A stretch of DNA of 64,000 bases from Oligoflexia bacterium (GTDB lineage Bacteria; Bdellovibrionota_G; JALEGL01). A model generated the notes under the pieces. That model did no database searches. It was not told the origin of the DNA and saw only the letters and a program-made list of their open reading frames with translations. Of this stretch, positions 45,268-54,344 are shown in pieces. Location of the stretch: contig DAOLES010000007.1 in NCBI GenBank assembly GCA_035326705.1, positions 1-64,000 of the forward strand. Reading direction: 5' to 3'. The translations under genes were made by a program, and so were the position numbers. Numbering within the stretch: the first letter of the stretch is position 1; each line of letters opens with the position of its first letter.

Positions 45268-46680
45268 ATGGAAAATAAAACGGTATATTTGATGGGTATT
45301 GGCGGTATGGGTATGGTGGCTTTGGCGGGTTTATTTAAAGCCAAAGGCTGGCAAGTGACCGGTTCTGATAAAGGAGAAATTTATCCACCGGCTAGTACAG
45401 AGCTTGAACATTTGAGCATAAAAGCTATTGCTGGTTATGATGCTAAAAATATTACAAAAGATTTAGATTTGGTGATTGTGGGAAATGTGATCAGCAAAGG
45501 GCATCCTGAGTATGAGCGTGTTTTAGAACTCAAGATTCCTTATACATCCATGGCACAGGCCTTGGGTGAATATTTTGTACAAGACAAATCTTCGGTGGTG
45601 GTTTGCGGTACGCATGGTAAAACCACAACAGCATCTTTGATGGCGTATATTCTTAATCAATTGGGTGAAGATCCTGGGTTTTTTATTGGCGGTATTCCAC
45701 ACCAATTTAAACAAGGCTATCAATTGGGGCAGGGACAATATTTTGTGCTTGAAGGAGATGAGTACGATACCGCTTGTTTTGAAAAAACGCCCAAGTTTTT
45801 GCATTATAAAACCCAGCACTTGTTGTTGACCAGTATAGAATTTGATCATGCAGATATCTATGAATCTTTGGCTCAAATTAAAGATCAATTTAGAAAATTA
45901 TTTGAACAAATTTCAGACAACAAAGCCATGGTGGTCTGTGGGGATGATCAAAATATTAGGATGCTGATGCAAGAGTATCCAGACAAACAGTTTATTAGCT
46001 ATGGTGAGAGAGAAAGTAATGATTGGTATGTCAAAGATTACACTTATCAAGGTGACGGGATTTTTTGTTACGAATTTTATAAGCAAGATGAAAAATTAGC
46101 AACAATTAAAACTAAAATGATGGGCAAACATAATGCTATCAATGCTCTAGGCTGTATGGCGCTCTGTGAAACAATGGGCTTAGATCTTCAAAAAGTGGCA
46201 CAAGCCATTGGCAGTTTTGAGGGGGTAACCCGTAGACAGCAACACTTATCATCTCATGGCCAAGTGCATATTTATGACGATTTTGCTCACCATCCAACGG
46301 CGGTGGAAAAAACGCTAGCAGCATTTAAACCCATAGCGCAAAAAAATGGTGGTAAGCTGTGGGCCTTGTTTGAACCGCGTTCCAATACCTCTAGAAGAAA
46401 TACTTTTCAAAATGATTGGCCTATAGCATTTAAAGAGGCTGATGTTGTGCTCATGACCAAAGTTTATGAAAAAGCCGATGGGCTAAAAGATAAACTGGAT
46501 GTCCAAAAATTAAAAGAAGACTTACAAGCACAAGGAAAGACAGTGTTTTTGCCGCAAAACAAAGAGGAACTGGTGCAGCTGGTAACAAGCCATGCAAAAG
46601 CAGGAGATACACTTTTGTTTATGTCCAATGGTGATTTTGGCAATGCAAGGGAAGCCGTGGTTGAGCATTATCAGTCCTAG
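45268..46680 (+). CDS. mpl: Mpl, UDP-MurNAc:L-Ala-gamma-D-Glu-meso-DAP ligase
   Basis: The start at 45268 (AATAGGA just upstream) gives 470 residues. The Mur ligase fold is complete: MGIGGMGMVALAGLF (UDP-MurNAc domain), VVCGTHGKTTTASLMAYIL (P-loop), FFIGGIPHQF, FDHADIYESL, and the C-terminal IYDDFAHHPTAVEKTL with FEPRSNTSRRN. FIGGIP and YDDFAHHPTA are more typical of Mpl than of MurC. It re-attaches the murein tripeptide to UDP-MurNAc in recycling. Confidence 0.93.
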   Translation: MENKTVYLMGIGGMGMVALAGLFKAKGWQVTGSDKGEIYPPASTELEHLSIKAIAGYDAKNITKDLDLVIVGNVISKGHPEYERVLELKIPYTSMAQALGEYFVQDKSSVVVCGTHGKTTTASLMAYILNQLGEDPGFFIGGIPHQFKQGYQLGQGQYFVLEGDEYDTACFEKTPKFLHYKTQHLLLTSIEFDHADIYESLAQIKDQFRKLFEQISDNKAMVVCGDDQNIRMLMQEYPDKQFISYGERESNDWYVKDYTYQGDGIFCYEFYKQDEKLATIKTKMMGKHNAINALGCMALCETMGLDLQKVAQAIGSFEGVTRRQQHLSSHGQVHIYDDFAHHPTAVEKTLAAFKPIAQKNGGKLWALFEPRSNTSRRNTFQNDWPIAFKEADVVLMTKVYEKADGLKDKLDVQKLKEDLQAQGKTVFLPQNKEELVQLVTSHAKAGDTLLFMSNGDFGNAREAVVEHYQS

Positions 46681-46690
46681 GGAGATATCG

Positions 46691-47023
46691 ATGTTTACAA
46701 TTTTAGTGGTGGTTAGAAAAAAAGAAAACATCAGCACAGAAGAGTTTCGCAGAGTCTGGAAAGAAGAGTATGGTCCGTTTTATGCTAAAATGCCTGAGGT
46801 CAAGTCTTATAAACAGTATCATCTTACAGACAGAAGAAAAGATGAAACTGAGGACCCCATTGATGGGGTTGCAATGTTAAGCTTTGATTCTGAAGAAGCA
46901 ATGAAAAAAGCGTTTAGCACAGAGCTCTACAAGGAAGCTGCAAAAATTAGAGAAAGTATCATGCGTGAAACGGCTGTGGGGGTGCATGTGACTTCCATCG
47001 ATGAAATCGTAGCAATCGTTTAG
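46691..47023 (+). CDS. EthD-like small dimeric ferredoxin-fold protein
   Basis: From the ATG at 46691 (GGGAGAT upstream) the 110-residue protein has the EthD pattern: FTILVVVRKKENISTEEFRR at the N-terminus, WKEEYGPF (helix), KSYKQYHLT (strand) and DGVAMLSFDSEEAMKKAFST. EthD-type proteins are small dimeric alpha/beta barrels with varied, often unknown roles. It begins 10 bases after mpl, in the same operon. A 12-bp hairpin follows. Confidence 0.75.
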   Translation: MFTILVVVRKKENISTEEFRRVWKEEYGPFYAKMPEVKSYKQYHLTDRRKDETEDPIDGVAMLSFDSEEAMKKAFSTELYKEAAKIRESIMRETAVGVHVTSIDEIVAIV

Positions 47024-47031
47024 TGCAAAAG

Positions 47032-47062
47032 TACTAAAAGGTAGCCGGTGTACCTTTTAGTA
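47032..47062. terminator. Hairpin between convergent EthD-like and mreB genes
   Basis: TACTAAAAGGTA (47032-47043) pairs perfectly with TACCTTTTAGTA (47051-47062) around a 7-base loop. Both genes end near it, so it may serve both. Confidence 0.7.
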
Positions 47063-47078
47063 TTGTTCATTTAAAACC

Positions 47079-48125
47079 TTAAAATAATCGTTTATGATTA
47101 ATCAATAAGTCTTTTAACTCATCAAAACGTTCTAAAACTTTGCCGCTGCCAAGGACCACACAGGATAGAGGGTCTTGCGCTATTTTAGCGGGTAGACCGG
47201 TTTCTTGCTCTATCAGAACATCAATATTTTTAATCAAGGCACCGCCCCCTGTTAACACTATGCCTTTATCATGAATATCAGAAGCAAGCTCAGGCGGTGT
47301 TTTTTCTAAAGCAATTTTAATGGCATCAATGATGGCCCGCACAGGCTCTTGCAAAGTTTCACGAATTTCAGTGGAAGAAAATTTAATCACTCTAGGCACA
47401 CCACGCACCAAATCGCGACCTTTGATTTCTAAATAACTTTCTTCTTCTGAAGGAGCTAGCTCACCCAATTCAATTTTAATGCGCTCAGCTGTACGCTCAC
47501 CAATCAGTACAGAGTACTTTCTTTTGGTGTAATTGATGATGGCTTCATCCATTTTATCACCGGCAATGCGTACAGACTTAGCAAACACAATGCCGCTTAA
47601 AGAAATAACGGCCACTTCAGTTGTGCCGCCACCAATATCCACCACCATATTACCGGAAGCTTCTTTGATGGGCATGTCTGAACCAATGGCAGCTGCAACG
47701 GGTTCCTCAATAAGGTACACTTCTCTAGCACCAGCAGAAAGCGCAGATTCTTCTACCGCTCTGCGTTCTACATCAGTCACACCAGAAGGTATGCAAATAA
47801 TAATTCTGGGTCTAACCAAGCTTTTACGCTGATGGGCTTTTTCTATGAAATATTTGAGCATGGCCTCTGTGGTGGCAAAGTCTGCAATGACACCATCTTT
47901 AATGGGCCGAATGGTTTCTATGTATTGTGGGGTTCTACCCACCATTTCTTTGGCTTCTTGACCCACAGCAATGACTTCTTTTTGATCAGTATCATTGTTT
48001 TTAACCGCAACCACAGAAGGCTCATTGATGATGATGCCACGGCCGGGTTGATAAACCAAAATATTGGCTGTTCCTAAATCAATGGCTAAATCGGAAGAAA
48101 ATAAAGCAGCTAAACTTTTAAACAC
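47079..48125 (-). CDS. mreB: MreB, actin-like cell-shape protein
   Basis: Actin-fold motifs are present: SSDLAIDLGTANILVYQPGR (phosphate 1), MVVDIGGGTTEVAVISLSGI (phosphate 2), GERTAERIKIELGEL and GIVLTGGGALIKNI (adenosine). MreB polymerises under the inner membrane and directs side-wall murein synthesis. No ATG exists in the early codons; a GTG at 48125 with GAGG about 10 bases before it fits, or a GTG at 48131. No mreC or mreD follows; the gene ends against a convergent operon. Confidence 0.95.
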   Translation of the reverse strand: MFKSLAALFSSDLAIDLGTANILVYQPGRGIIINEPSVVAVKNNDTDQKEVIAVGQEAKEMVGRTPQYIETIRPIKDGVIADFATTEAMLKYFIEKAHQRKSLVRPRIIICIPSGVTDVERRAVEESALSAGAREVYLIEEPVAAAIGSDMPIKEASGNMVVDIGGGTTEVAVISLSGIVFAKSVRIAGDKMDEAIINYTKRKYSVLIGERTAERIKIELGELAPSEEESYLEIKGRDLVRGVPRVIKFSSTEIRETLQEPVRAIIDAIKIALEKTPPELASDIHDKGIVLTGGGALIKNIDVLIEQETGLPAKIAQDPLSCVVLGSGKVLERFDELKDLLINHKRLF

Positions 48126-48297
48126 AAGCACATTCCTCAATAAAGTTAATCATTTGCCTAAACTACCACCTATTTCACATACTGTAAAAAACAATGCTAG
48201 ACAACCAAATGCTTATTTTTGTGCAATTATAAAGGGATAGCACCAGCATGAATTTTAAGTATTTGACACTGCTAACGCTCTACATTATTAGGTTCAT

Positions 48298-49227
48298 ATG
48301 CGCGTAGTGGGGAACTGGTGTTTATTATTTACTTTTGTGATGACTTTGACCTATGCAAAAGATGAGACAGATTTATTGGGATATGTTGGTCAAGCTATGT
48401 GTGGAATAAAAGTAGATAGACTGATAGATCCAGATTTAATTCCGTTCAAGCAATTGCAAGAGTTGTTTGATAATAATATGAAAATAACTGATCGGGTTAC
48501 AGTAATAGATGCAAAGCCTTCTTATGCGCAATGCGTGGCAGCTTTACAGGGAAAATGTTTGGCATTAAAAAAAACACTATACACAGCTGCGTTTAACAAT
48601 GGACTTATTTTAGGTGAGGCAAAAATTTTTGATTATCATTGTTATGAGAGAGATGAGACCAACGATGATCCTTCACCCTACCTAAAACCTAGACCATCAT
48701 ATTATCCGAAATTTAATCCTGAAGATTACCATAATCCAAACTTCAGTGATATCCCCTGGAGTGACCCGGCCTATACGCCAAGATATCCACGAATAAAAGT
48801 GCCTGAGTTTGACTGGGTGATAAACTATATCAAAGACCATTGGCAAGAGTTTACTTTGGGTTTAACCTTGGCCATACTGACGGCAGTTACGGTCTATTTT
48901 GGAGGCAATGCTTTTTTAGCGTTTATCACCGGAGGCGCTAGCCTCCCTAGTTTGGGTGCAACCGCGCCTATTTTAGCAGCAGTCTTGGTTGCTATTTTGA
49001 TGAAACATGGACATTTAAAAAACTTGCCCAGTGATGTTCCAACTGCATCCATTGAGGGTTTAATCTTTGAGATGGATGAAGAGAACAATCAATTGTGTTT
49101 TAGTGGCAGCGTAAATCAACAACAACTAGACCATGCTTGTGTTGATATGAATGAATTGCAAACACTTTATTTTGATATTGTACAACAAATGGATGTCAAT
49201 AAAGATCTTACAGCCAAGGATGAGTAA
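48298..49227 (+). CDS. Hypothetical exported Cys-rich protein with C-terminal hydrophobic hairpin (paralogue A)
   Basis: The 309-residue protein has a signal peptide (RVVGNWCLLFTFVMTLTYA) and a Cys-containing N-terminal domain (AMCGIKV, YAQCVAALQGKCLAL, YHCYERDE). A Pro/Tyr-rich linker (about 121-165), two hydrophobic segments (about 183-203 and 207-239) and a C-terminal domain with LCFSGSVNQQQLDHACVDM follow. The same layout occurs in the next gene, but only scattered residues match. I do not recognise the family. It could be an inner-membrane protein with both ends in the periplasm. Confidence 0.65.
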   Translation: MRVVGNWCLLFTFVMTLTYAKDETDLLGYVGQAMCGIKVDRLIDPDLIPFKQLQELFDNNMKITDRVTVIDAKPSYAQCVAALQGKCLALKKTLYTAAFNNGLILGEAKIFDYHCYERDETNDDPSPYLKPRPSYYPKFNPEDYHNPNFSDIPWSDPAYTPRYPRIKVPEFDWVINYIKDHWQEFTLGLTLAILTAVTVYFGGNAFLAFITGGASLPSLGATAPILAAVLVAILMKHGHLKNLPSDVPTASIEGLIFEMDEENNQLCFSGSVNQQQLDHACVDMNELQTLYFDIVQQMDVNKDLTAKDE

Positions 49228-49308
49228 CTGATGGCCAACAGTAATTACTAGTTAAAAAATATTATGTCTTGACGCAAAAAGTTTAAATCAAGTAAGTCAA
49301 AAAGTAGA

Positions 49309-50346
49309 ATGATCTTGCAAATAAAAGTTAGAGTTTTAAGTCTTATGGTGTTGATTGGAATGAGCTTATTTCAAAATACATATGCGAATACGACGACTGC
49401 AGGTGGATGGATGGGGCCAGGGACTTGTCATATAAAAGTTAGCAAATTTACGGTCAAAGGTGGCGCAGCAGCAGCAATTAAAAAACATATTTGGGACAAT
49501 GAAGGGCACATTGTTTCAACCGTTCATTGTGTGGTGGCACAAGAATCAAGACAATTGTGTAGAGAGGACTTAGAGTATCACTGTTCTAGCAAAGCTAGAA
49601 GACATTTTCTAAGCTTTGACGGTGACTTTGAGTATTCTCATACCTTTATCAGTGAAGATCAATGCACATACACAGATGAAGGCGAGCCAGAGTTAGATCC
49701 ACAAACCAGGCCCAGCGCTATTATTCGTGAATTAAAACCAAGAAATAGAAATCTGTATGAAGACTTTCCTTCTCAGCTGCAGCCAGGTTGGTTACTGGAA
49801 AATTTACCGGATGCTTTATCTGAGTATATTAATTTAGAGCGCTTTACCCAATGGTTTGATGGTTTTGTTGAGGAGGTGTTGCATATTTTGGATGAGATGA
49901 GTCGTGTTGGTGGCTATTGGATGCAGCAGCTATCAGATATACTATGGAAACTTTTGGTTATCTCTGTTGTTGCTGCGGTGGTGTTGATGTTAACGCCGGC
50001 AAGTGCTTTGGCTGGCTTAGCGCAATTGGCAGCCGTGGCCTTGTTAATTATTTCTGTGGCTGGAGCCAGTGGAATAAACTTTGATAAAAACAAACTCAAT
50101 CCAGCATTCAAAGGCGGTCCACAAGCGTTTTTAGGTTTTGAATACATAATAGACAATCAATTGGTAAAAAATAACGATGGGCAAGTTTTGGGTAGTGTGA
50201 GTGTTTCGTATCAACTAGAAGAAAATAATAGAGTCAATCAACACCAAATCTTTTTTAAAGCTGAAAAACACCAAGTTGTATTTAAAATTTATAAAAATGG
50301 AGAAGCATTCATTAATAAAAGCTGGGCTATAAAAAACCCAGCCTAA
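49309..50346 (+). CDS. Hypothetical exported Cys-rich protein with C-terminal hydrophobic hairpin (paralogue B)
   Basis: The 345-residue protein has a signal peptide (hydrophobic 8-24, cleavage after TYA), a Cys-bearing N-terminal domain (GTCHIKV, HCVVAQESRQLCREDLEYHC, EDQCTY), a Pro-rich linker, and a Leu/Ala-rich double membrane segment (ISVVAAVVLMLTPASALAGL, then AAVALLIISVAGASG). A beta-rich C-terminal domain (GSVSVSYQLEE, HQIFFKAEK, VVFKIYKNGEAF) follows. The order is that of the 48298 gene, 80 bases upstream. No known domain is recognised. Confidence 0.65.
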   Translation: MILQIKVRVLSLMVLIGMSLFQNTYANTTTAGGWMGPGTCHIKVSKFTVKGGAAAAIKKHIWDNEGHIVSTVHCVVAQESRQLCREDLEYHCSSKARRHFLSFDGDFEYSHTFISEDQCTYTDEGEPELDPQTRPSAIIRELKPRNRNLYEDFPSQLQPGWLLENLPDALSEYINLERFTQWFDGFVEEVLHILDEMSRVGGYWMQQLSDILWKLLVISVVAAVVLMLTPASALAGLAQLAAVALLIISVAGASGINFDKNKLNPAFKGGPQAFLGFEYIIDNQLVKNNDGQVLGSVSVSYQLEENNRVNQHQIFFKAEKHQVVFKIYKNGEAFINKSWAIKNPA

Positions 50347-50363
50347 TTATAGTTTTTAAAATC

Positions 50364-53108
50364 TTATAAAGCTTCTTTACGTTGGACCAATATTTTTTTT
50401 ACCGTTTGAATGTCCTGGTTATCACGGGTAACAATGCTGACATAGTTGTTGCCTGGATCTAGCGGTACAGTGGTTGAAAAGTTTTGTTGCTTGCTTGCTT
50501 TGTCAAAACTATCGTAATGTACTTTTTTGGCGTTGACCAAAATATAATAATCTTTAATGGCTTGGTCATCTTGCATTTTTCCAGACAAACTTAAAAACTT
50601 GCCTTGCCGTTCACTATGCAATTGCTCAGTATTATCTAAAATAATTGTGGGGGGAGAATATAGAGTTTTCCCTTTTTTAATTTTTTGTGCATTAAACATA
50701 ATGCTATCTGTCCTAAAAATATTATTTTCAAAATCGCTGATGTTTAAACTGAGTTTAATCTCTTTATCATTGAAGGGCTTTTTTGCTTCAATGCCCAAAG
50801 ATAACGTTTGATTTTGTTTGCCATAGAGTTGTTTAACAGAAGCGTGGCCTTTTTTAACTTTTAAATCAGAGCCTTCAGCAGCTTCAATCGATACAGAGCT
50901 CTGATCAGAGTTTTTATCACCCAAATTTTTTATTTTTACAAAGATGTCAGCTTTTTCTTGATCTTCAATTTTGTGATTTTTATTTTGATCAATCAACCAA
51001 AGTTCGTAAGCAAATTTAGGCATATTTTGTTTTTCATTGATTTTTACAAAGAAGGATTGATCAAATAAATGTTTATTATCATCCAGATTAAAGGATAAAT
51101 TCACTTTTGAAAGCCCCATAAACATAGCCTTAGGAATTTCTAGTTCTATAGTTTTAGAAATTTCTTTGCCAGATGGAATTTTACCAAATAAAATCTCTTG
51201 AGCATCAAAGAAGAATTGTTCTGACTCAGTTTCTACCCATGCACGGTGATAATCACAGTTGGAGGAGTTTTTAATAGTCACATGTAATTTGGCTTTTTCT
51301 CCAGCTAGAACATAGTTATCATTAGAGTTAATATATGCAGTGATGCTTGGCGCTGATTTACAGGTTTTACTGGAGCTGTGCCAATCAATATTATTTTTGG
51401 CTAACTTATTTTCTATCAATTTATTTTGTTCATTATTTGCTTCCTGAGTAATAGCACTGGCGACATTAAGCATAGGCTTAAGATTGCCAGAGCTGGTTTT
51501 TTCAATAATTTTTCTAGCCAAAGTCACTTGAAAATCCTGTAGGATTTTTTCTCTGCGTTTACTTTTGCTGTCACCCAAAGTTTGTCGTGTAGCTAAAAAA
51601 CCATCTTCATCCAAGCTTTCTAAATACCTAACGTTGTATTTAGCCAAAATTTTATTTTTATCTCTTTTTTCTTCAGAGTTGGGGTTATCCAAGTGACCAT
51701 CCAAACTGGCCTCACCATAGTCTTTTTGGCTGGGATAAATATTGGTTACATCTTTGGTCAGAAAAACGCTGTGCAAAGCAACATGAGGTGTTATGCCTAA
51801 GCCTTGAATAGAAATTTCTCCTGGGGTTAAATACTGAGCTATGGTGAGTTTTAAAGCAGAATCTTTGGGTAAGTCAAATAAGCGCTGCACACTGCCTTTA
51901 CCAAAGGTTGTATCGCCAATAATAAGAGCACGTTCTTTTAAAGCTCCAGCTACAATTTCAGAAGCACTGGCACTGCCTTCATCTACCAGAATAACCAAAG
52001 GATAGTTTTCTTCTGTATTACGCGCTTGAGCACGTTCTTTTTGATTCACTGTATTGTTTAAGCCAACGGTAGAAACAATAACGCCGGATTTTAAAAACAT
52101 ATCTGAGATTTTTACGGCTTGATCAAAGATACCCCCAGGATTCCCGCGCAGGTCTAAAATTAAACCTTTAAATTCTCCTGCATCTTTGTGCATGGCTTTA
52201 AGCTGTTTTTTTGCACTACTGGCGGTGTCTTGTTGAAAACTTTTAATGCGCATATAGGCAATATTATTAGGGAGGAGTTCAGATTCAACAGCAACAATAT
52301 TAATGGTATCTCTTTTAAGTGTAAACTCGCGCTCTTTTTCCCAATTCTCTCGAGCAACTGCAATTTTAATTTTAGTTCCTTTAGGGCCACGCATCCGTTT
52401 AACAGCTTCATTGAGGATCATATTTTTTGTACTTTCAGTTCCAATTTTGGTGATGTGGTCGCCAGATTTTAAACCAGCTTTGCTGGCTGGGCTGCCTTCA
52501 ACGGGGCTAATAATAGTCAACTTTTTATCTCTGATTCCAATAACAATACCCAAGCCACCAAACTCACCGGATGTCCCAACCAACATTTCTTCATAGATAT
52601 CTTTAGAAAGATATAAACTATGTGGGTCTAAGGTGCTTAAGCAAGCATTGAGTGCAATGGCTTCCAATTGATCCGGAGTCATACTGGTTTTTCTATGTTC
52701 ATTAATAAAAACAAGGGCTTTAGATAGTGTTTGATGCAAAGCATGAAAATGCTTCACTTTTGTAGAGATGCTTTGGCGTTTTTTATTTACAATGAGCTCT
52801 GCTTTATTGCTTTGTGGGAATAAAACTTGGACTTCAGGAATATTGGCACTTAAGTCTTTGAGGGCTTTTTCCAACATATCTTGTTGAGAAACACGTTTGG
52901 GATCAACATAAGCCGTATCAATATAAAAAAATGTTTTAGCGGTTTTATCTAAGCTCACCAAAGGATTAGACTGACTTAGCTGATTAGAAATGGAGTAGCT
53001 TGTTGGAACAAATTGAATGATCCAATGTTTAAAATCTTGGCTTTTTTGAATGTAAATGCCAAGAGCTAAAATACAGATAGAAGCTAAAACAAGCTTGTTT
53101 TTATGCAT
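50364..53108 (-). CDS. S41 C-terminal processing peptidase (CtpA-like) with long C-terminal extension
   Basis: The start at 53108 has AAGGAAAG upstream and gives about 914 residues; two earlier in-frame ATGs lack a site. An N-terminal membrane anchor (LVLASICILALGIYI) precedes a PDZ domain (GEFGGLGIVIGIRDKKLTII, about 180-250). The S41 core follows, with LRGNPGGIFDQAVKISDMFL, DEGSASASEIVAGALKERAL (nucleophile Ser) and GDTTFGKGSVQ (general base Lys). Beyond ~450 comes a ~460-residue extension with immunoglobulin-like beta regions (AYINSNDNYVLAGEKAKLHV; KADIFVKIKNLG). Typical CtpA is ~400 residues. Acts in the periplasm. Confidence 0.88.
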   Translation of the reverse strand: MHKNKLVLASICILALGIYIQKSQDFKHWIIQFVPTSYSISNQLSQSNPLVSLDKTAKTFFYIDTAYVDPKRVSQQDMLEKALKDLSANIPEVQVLFPQSNKAELIVNKKRQSISTKVKHFHALHQTLSKALVFINEHRKTSMTPDQLEAIALNACLSTLDPHSLYLSKDIYEEMLVGTSGEFGGLGIVIGIRDKKLTIISPVEGSPASKAGLKSGDHITKIGTESTKNMILNEAVKRMRGPKGTKIKIAVARENWEKEREFTLKRDTINIVAVESELLPNNIAYMRIKSFQQDTASSAKKQLKAMHKDAGEFKGLILDLRGNPGGIFDQAVKISDMFLKSGVIVSTVGLNNTVNQKERAQARNTEENYPLVILVDEGSASASEIVAGALKERALIIGDTTFGKGSVQRLFDLPKDSALKLTIAQYLTPGEISIQGLGITPHVALHSVFLTKDVTNIYPSQKDYGEASLDGHLDNPNSEEKRDKNKILAKYNVRYLESLDEDGFLATRQTLGDSKSKRREKILQDFQVTLARKIIEKTSSGNLKPMLNVASAITQEANNEQNKLIENKLAKNNIDWHSSSKTCKSAPSITAYINSNDNYVLAGEKAKLHVTIKNSSNCDYHRAWVETESEQFFFDAQEILFGKIPSGKEISKTIELEIPKAMFMGLSKVNLSFNLDDNKHLFDQSFFVKINEKQNMPKFAYELWLIDQNKNHKIEDQEKADIFVKIKNLGDKNSDQSSVSIEAAEGSDLKVKKGHASVKQLYGKQNQTLSLGIEAKKPFNDKEIKLSLNISDFENNIFRTDSIMFNAQKIKKGKTLYSPPTIILDNTEQLHSERQGKFLSLSGKMQDDQAIKDYYILVNAKKVHYDSFDKASKQQNFSTTVPLDPGNNYVSIVTRDNQDIQTVKKILVQRKEAL

Positions 53109-53228
53109 ATAAACTTTCCTTAAAAACTTTTTGAACATACAGGACTCTAAAATTAAGTATACCATGATATTTTAAAGAAGGAATGCTTGACAGTAATTTA
53201 ACAAAAATATATGACATCAAGACCAATT

Positions 53229-53303
53229 GCGGGAGTAGCTCAGTGGTAGAGCATCACGTTGCCAACGTGAGGGTCGAGGGTTCAAGTCCCTTCTCCCGCT
53301 CCA
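53229..53303 (+). tRNA. tRNA-Gly (anticodon GCC)
   Basis: A 75-base cloverleaf: acceptor GCGGGAG pairing with CTCCCGC, D-arm GCTCAGTGGTAGAGC, anticodon stem-loop around GTTGCCAAC with GCC anticodon, TPsiC arm GGGTTCAAGTCCC, encoded CCA. The D-loop is short (GTGGTA), as is usual for Gly-GCC. Confidence 0.97.
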
Positions 53304-53597
53304 CTGTTTTTTTGCAGTGGGGCTCACGCCCCCCTTGAAAACAAAAAGCGTGGTTTTTGTTTTCTCACCCCCGTGCCTTCAGCCATATAAAATGGCTTCA
53401 GGTATTCACCAGTAAACTTGAAATTATTTGCAAAGGTTTGTCCCATAGCGACAAAAAATTAAAATTTGTTTCAGAATAAGAAATATTGGACATGATCTCT
53501 GGTTTCTAGAACAAAAAAAGCACTGCTTTTTTTTTCTGATGTTTGTAGTTTCGCCGAAGAGGCGAAACGGAAAGTGCAAGTCCCTTCTACCACACCA
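53304..53597 (+). repeat. Repeat block after tRNA-Gly: B module and tRNA-end copy
   Basis: CCACTG (53301-53306) pairs with CAGTGG, then comes a B module (53319-53402) with GGGG-CTCACG-CCCC, an 11-bp stem GAAAACAAAAA with TTTTTGTTTTC around GCGTGG, and CTCACCCCCGTGCC. AT-rich sequence follows, then a hairpin GTTTCGCC-GAAGA-GGCGAAAC (53548-53568). Last is CAAGTCCCTTCT (53577-53588), a copy of the tRNA-Gly T-arm end (18 of 21 positions). Confidence 0.8.
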
Positions 53598-53677
53598 CCT
53601 GTCTTTACAGGGGCAAATTCCTTCTTACGTCTCTACGAGATAAAAAAAACAATTGAATATAATTTTGAGTTTAGCCA

Positions 53678-54289
53678 TTAGTCTTCTTGCGCAGTTAATG
53701 TAAGTGCAATGGCGGTACTGGAACGTTTCAAACGTTTTTTTTTGGTTTGAAAATTATAAATATTGATCCAGTAAGCATGCATTCCTTCATCCCATTCAAT
53801 AGAAGTCCTAAAAAAATCTCCCTCCCAGCACTTTTGATCTGGATTGTAATAAAACTGAAAAACGGGCAGTTCACTGATACGGCGTAGGGTTAAAGGCCTA
53901 TTTTTTTGCATATGATAAGCATCAAAAACAAATGTTTTGGCTTGTGCATAGAAATAATCTATCTCAGGATTTTGTTTTATAGTCCAAGAGCTCATGAGGG
54001 GATTACGGATTTTTGGAGCTGGATAATCAGCATAAGTGCTGAGGGTTTGAGTATCCAAAACACAGTAATCTTTTTCCAAATCCATTTTTGAAAAATCAAT
54101 GGTCAAATGTAAGCTTGCTCTGTCATCTAAAGTATTGCCTGGTGTTACCGTTAAAGTATTGACCCTTAAATCAATTATATCAGAAGAGTAGGCTGTTTTT
54201 GCCGGGATCAAATCTAAATGAATGATATTTTGCGCGTAAATACAATGAAAAAAAACAAGGGTATAAAAAACAAAAGATAAACGAAACAT
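53678..54289 (-). CDS. Hypothetical exported protein
   Basis: The 203-residue protein has a signal peptide (LSFVFYTLVFFHCIYAQN, cleavage near residue 19) and a beta-rich mature part with two Cys (DYCVLD and KCWEGD) and two Arg/Thr/Leu strands. No family is recognised. It ends in KKRLKRSSTAIALTLTAQED, so it has no C-terminal membrane segment. It is 55 bases upstream on the same strand from the CaCA exchanger gene, but the two may be independent. Confidence 0.6.
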   Translation of the reverse strand: MFRLSFVFYTLVFFHCIYAQNIIHLDLIPAKTAYSSDIIDLRVNTLTVTPGNTLDDRASLHLTIDFSKMDLEKDYCVLDTQTLSTYADYPAPKIRNPLMSSWTIKQNPEIDYFYAQAKTFVFDAYHMQKNRPLTLRRISELPVFQFYYNPDQKCWEGDFFRTSIEWDEGMHAYWINIYNFQTKKKRLKRSSTAIALTLTAQED

Positions 54290-54344
54290 GCTTTAAGCTA
54301 ACGTATAATATAGAGAAATAGCAAGTTTTTTGACGCATTGCTTT

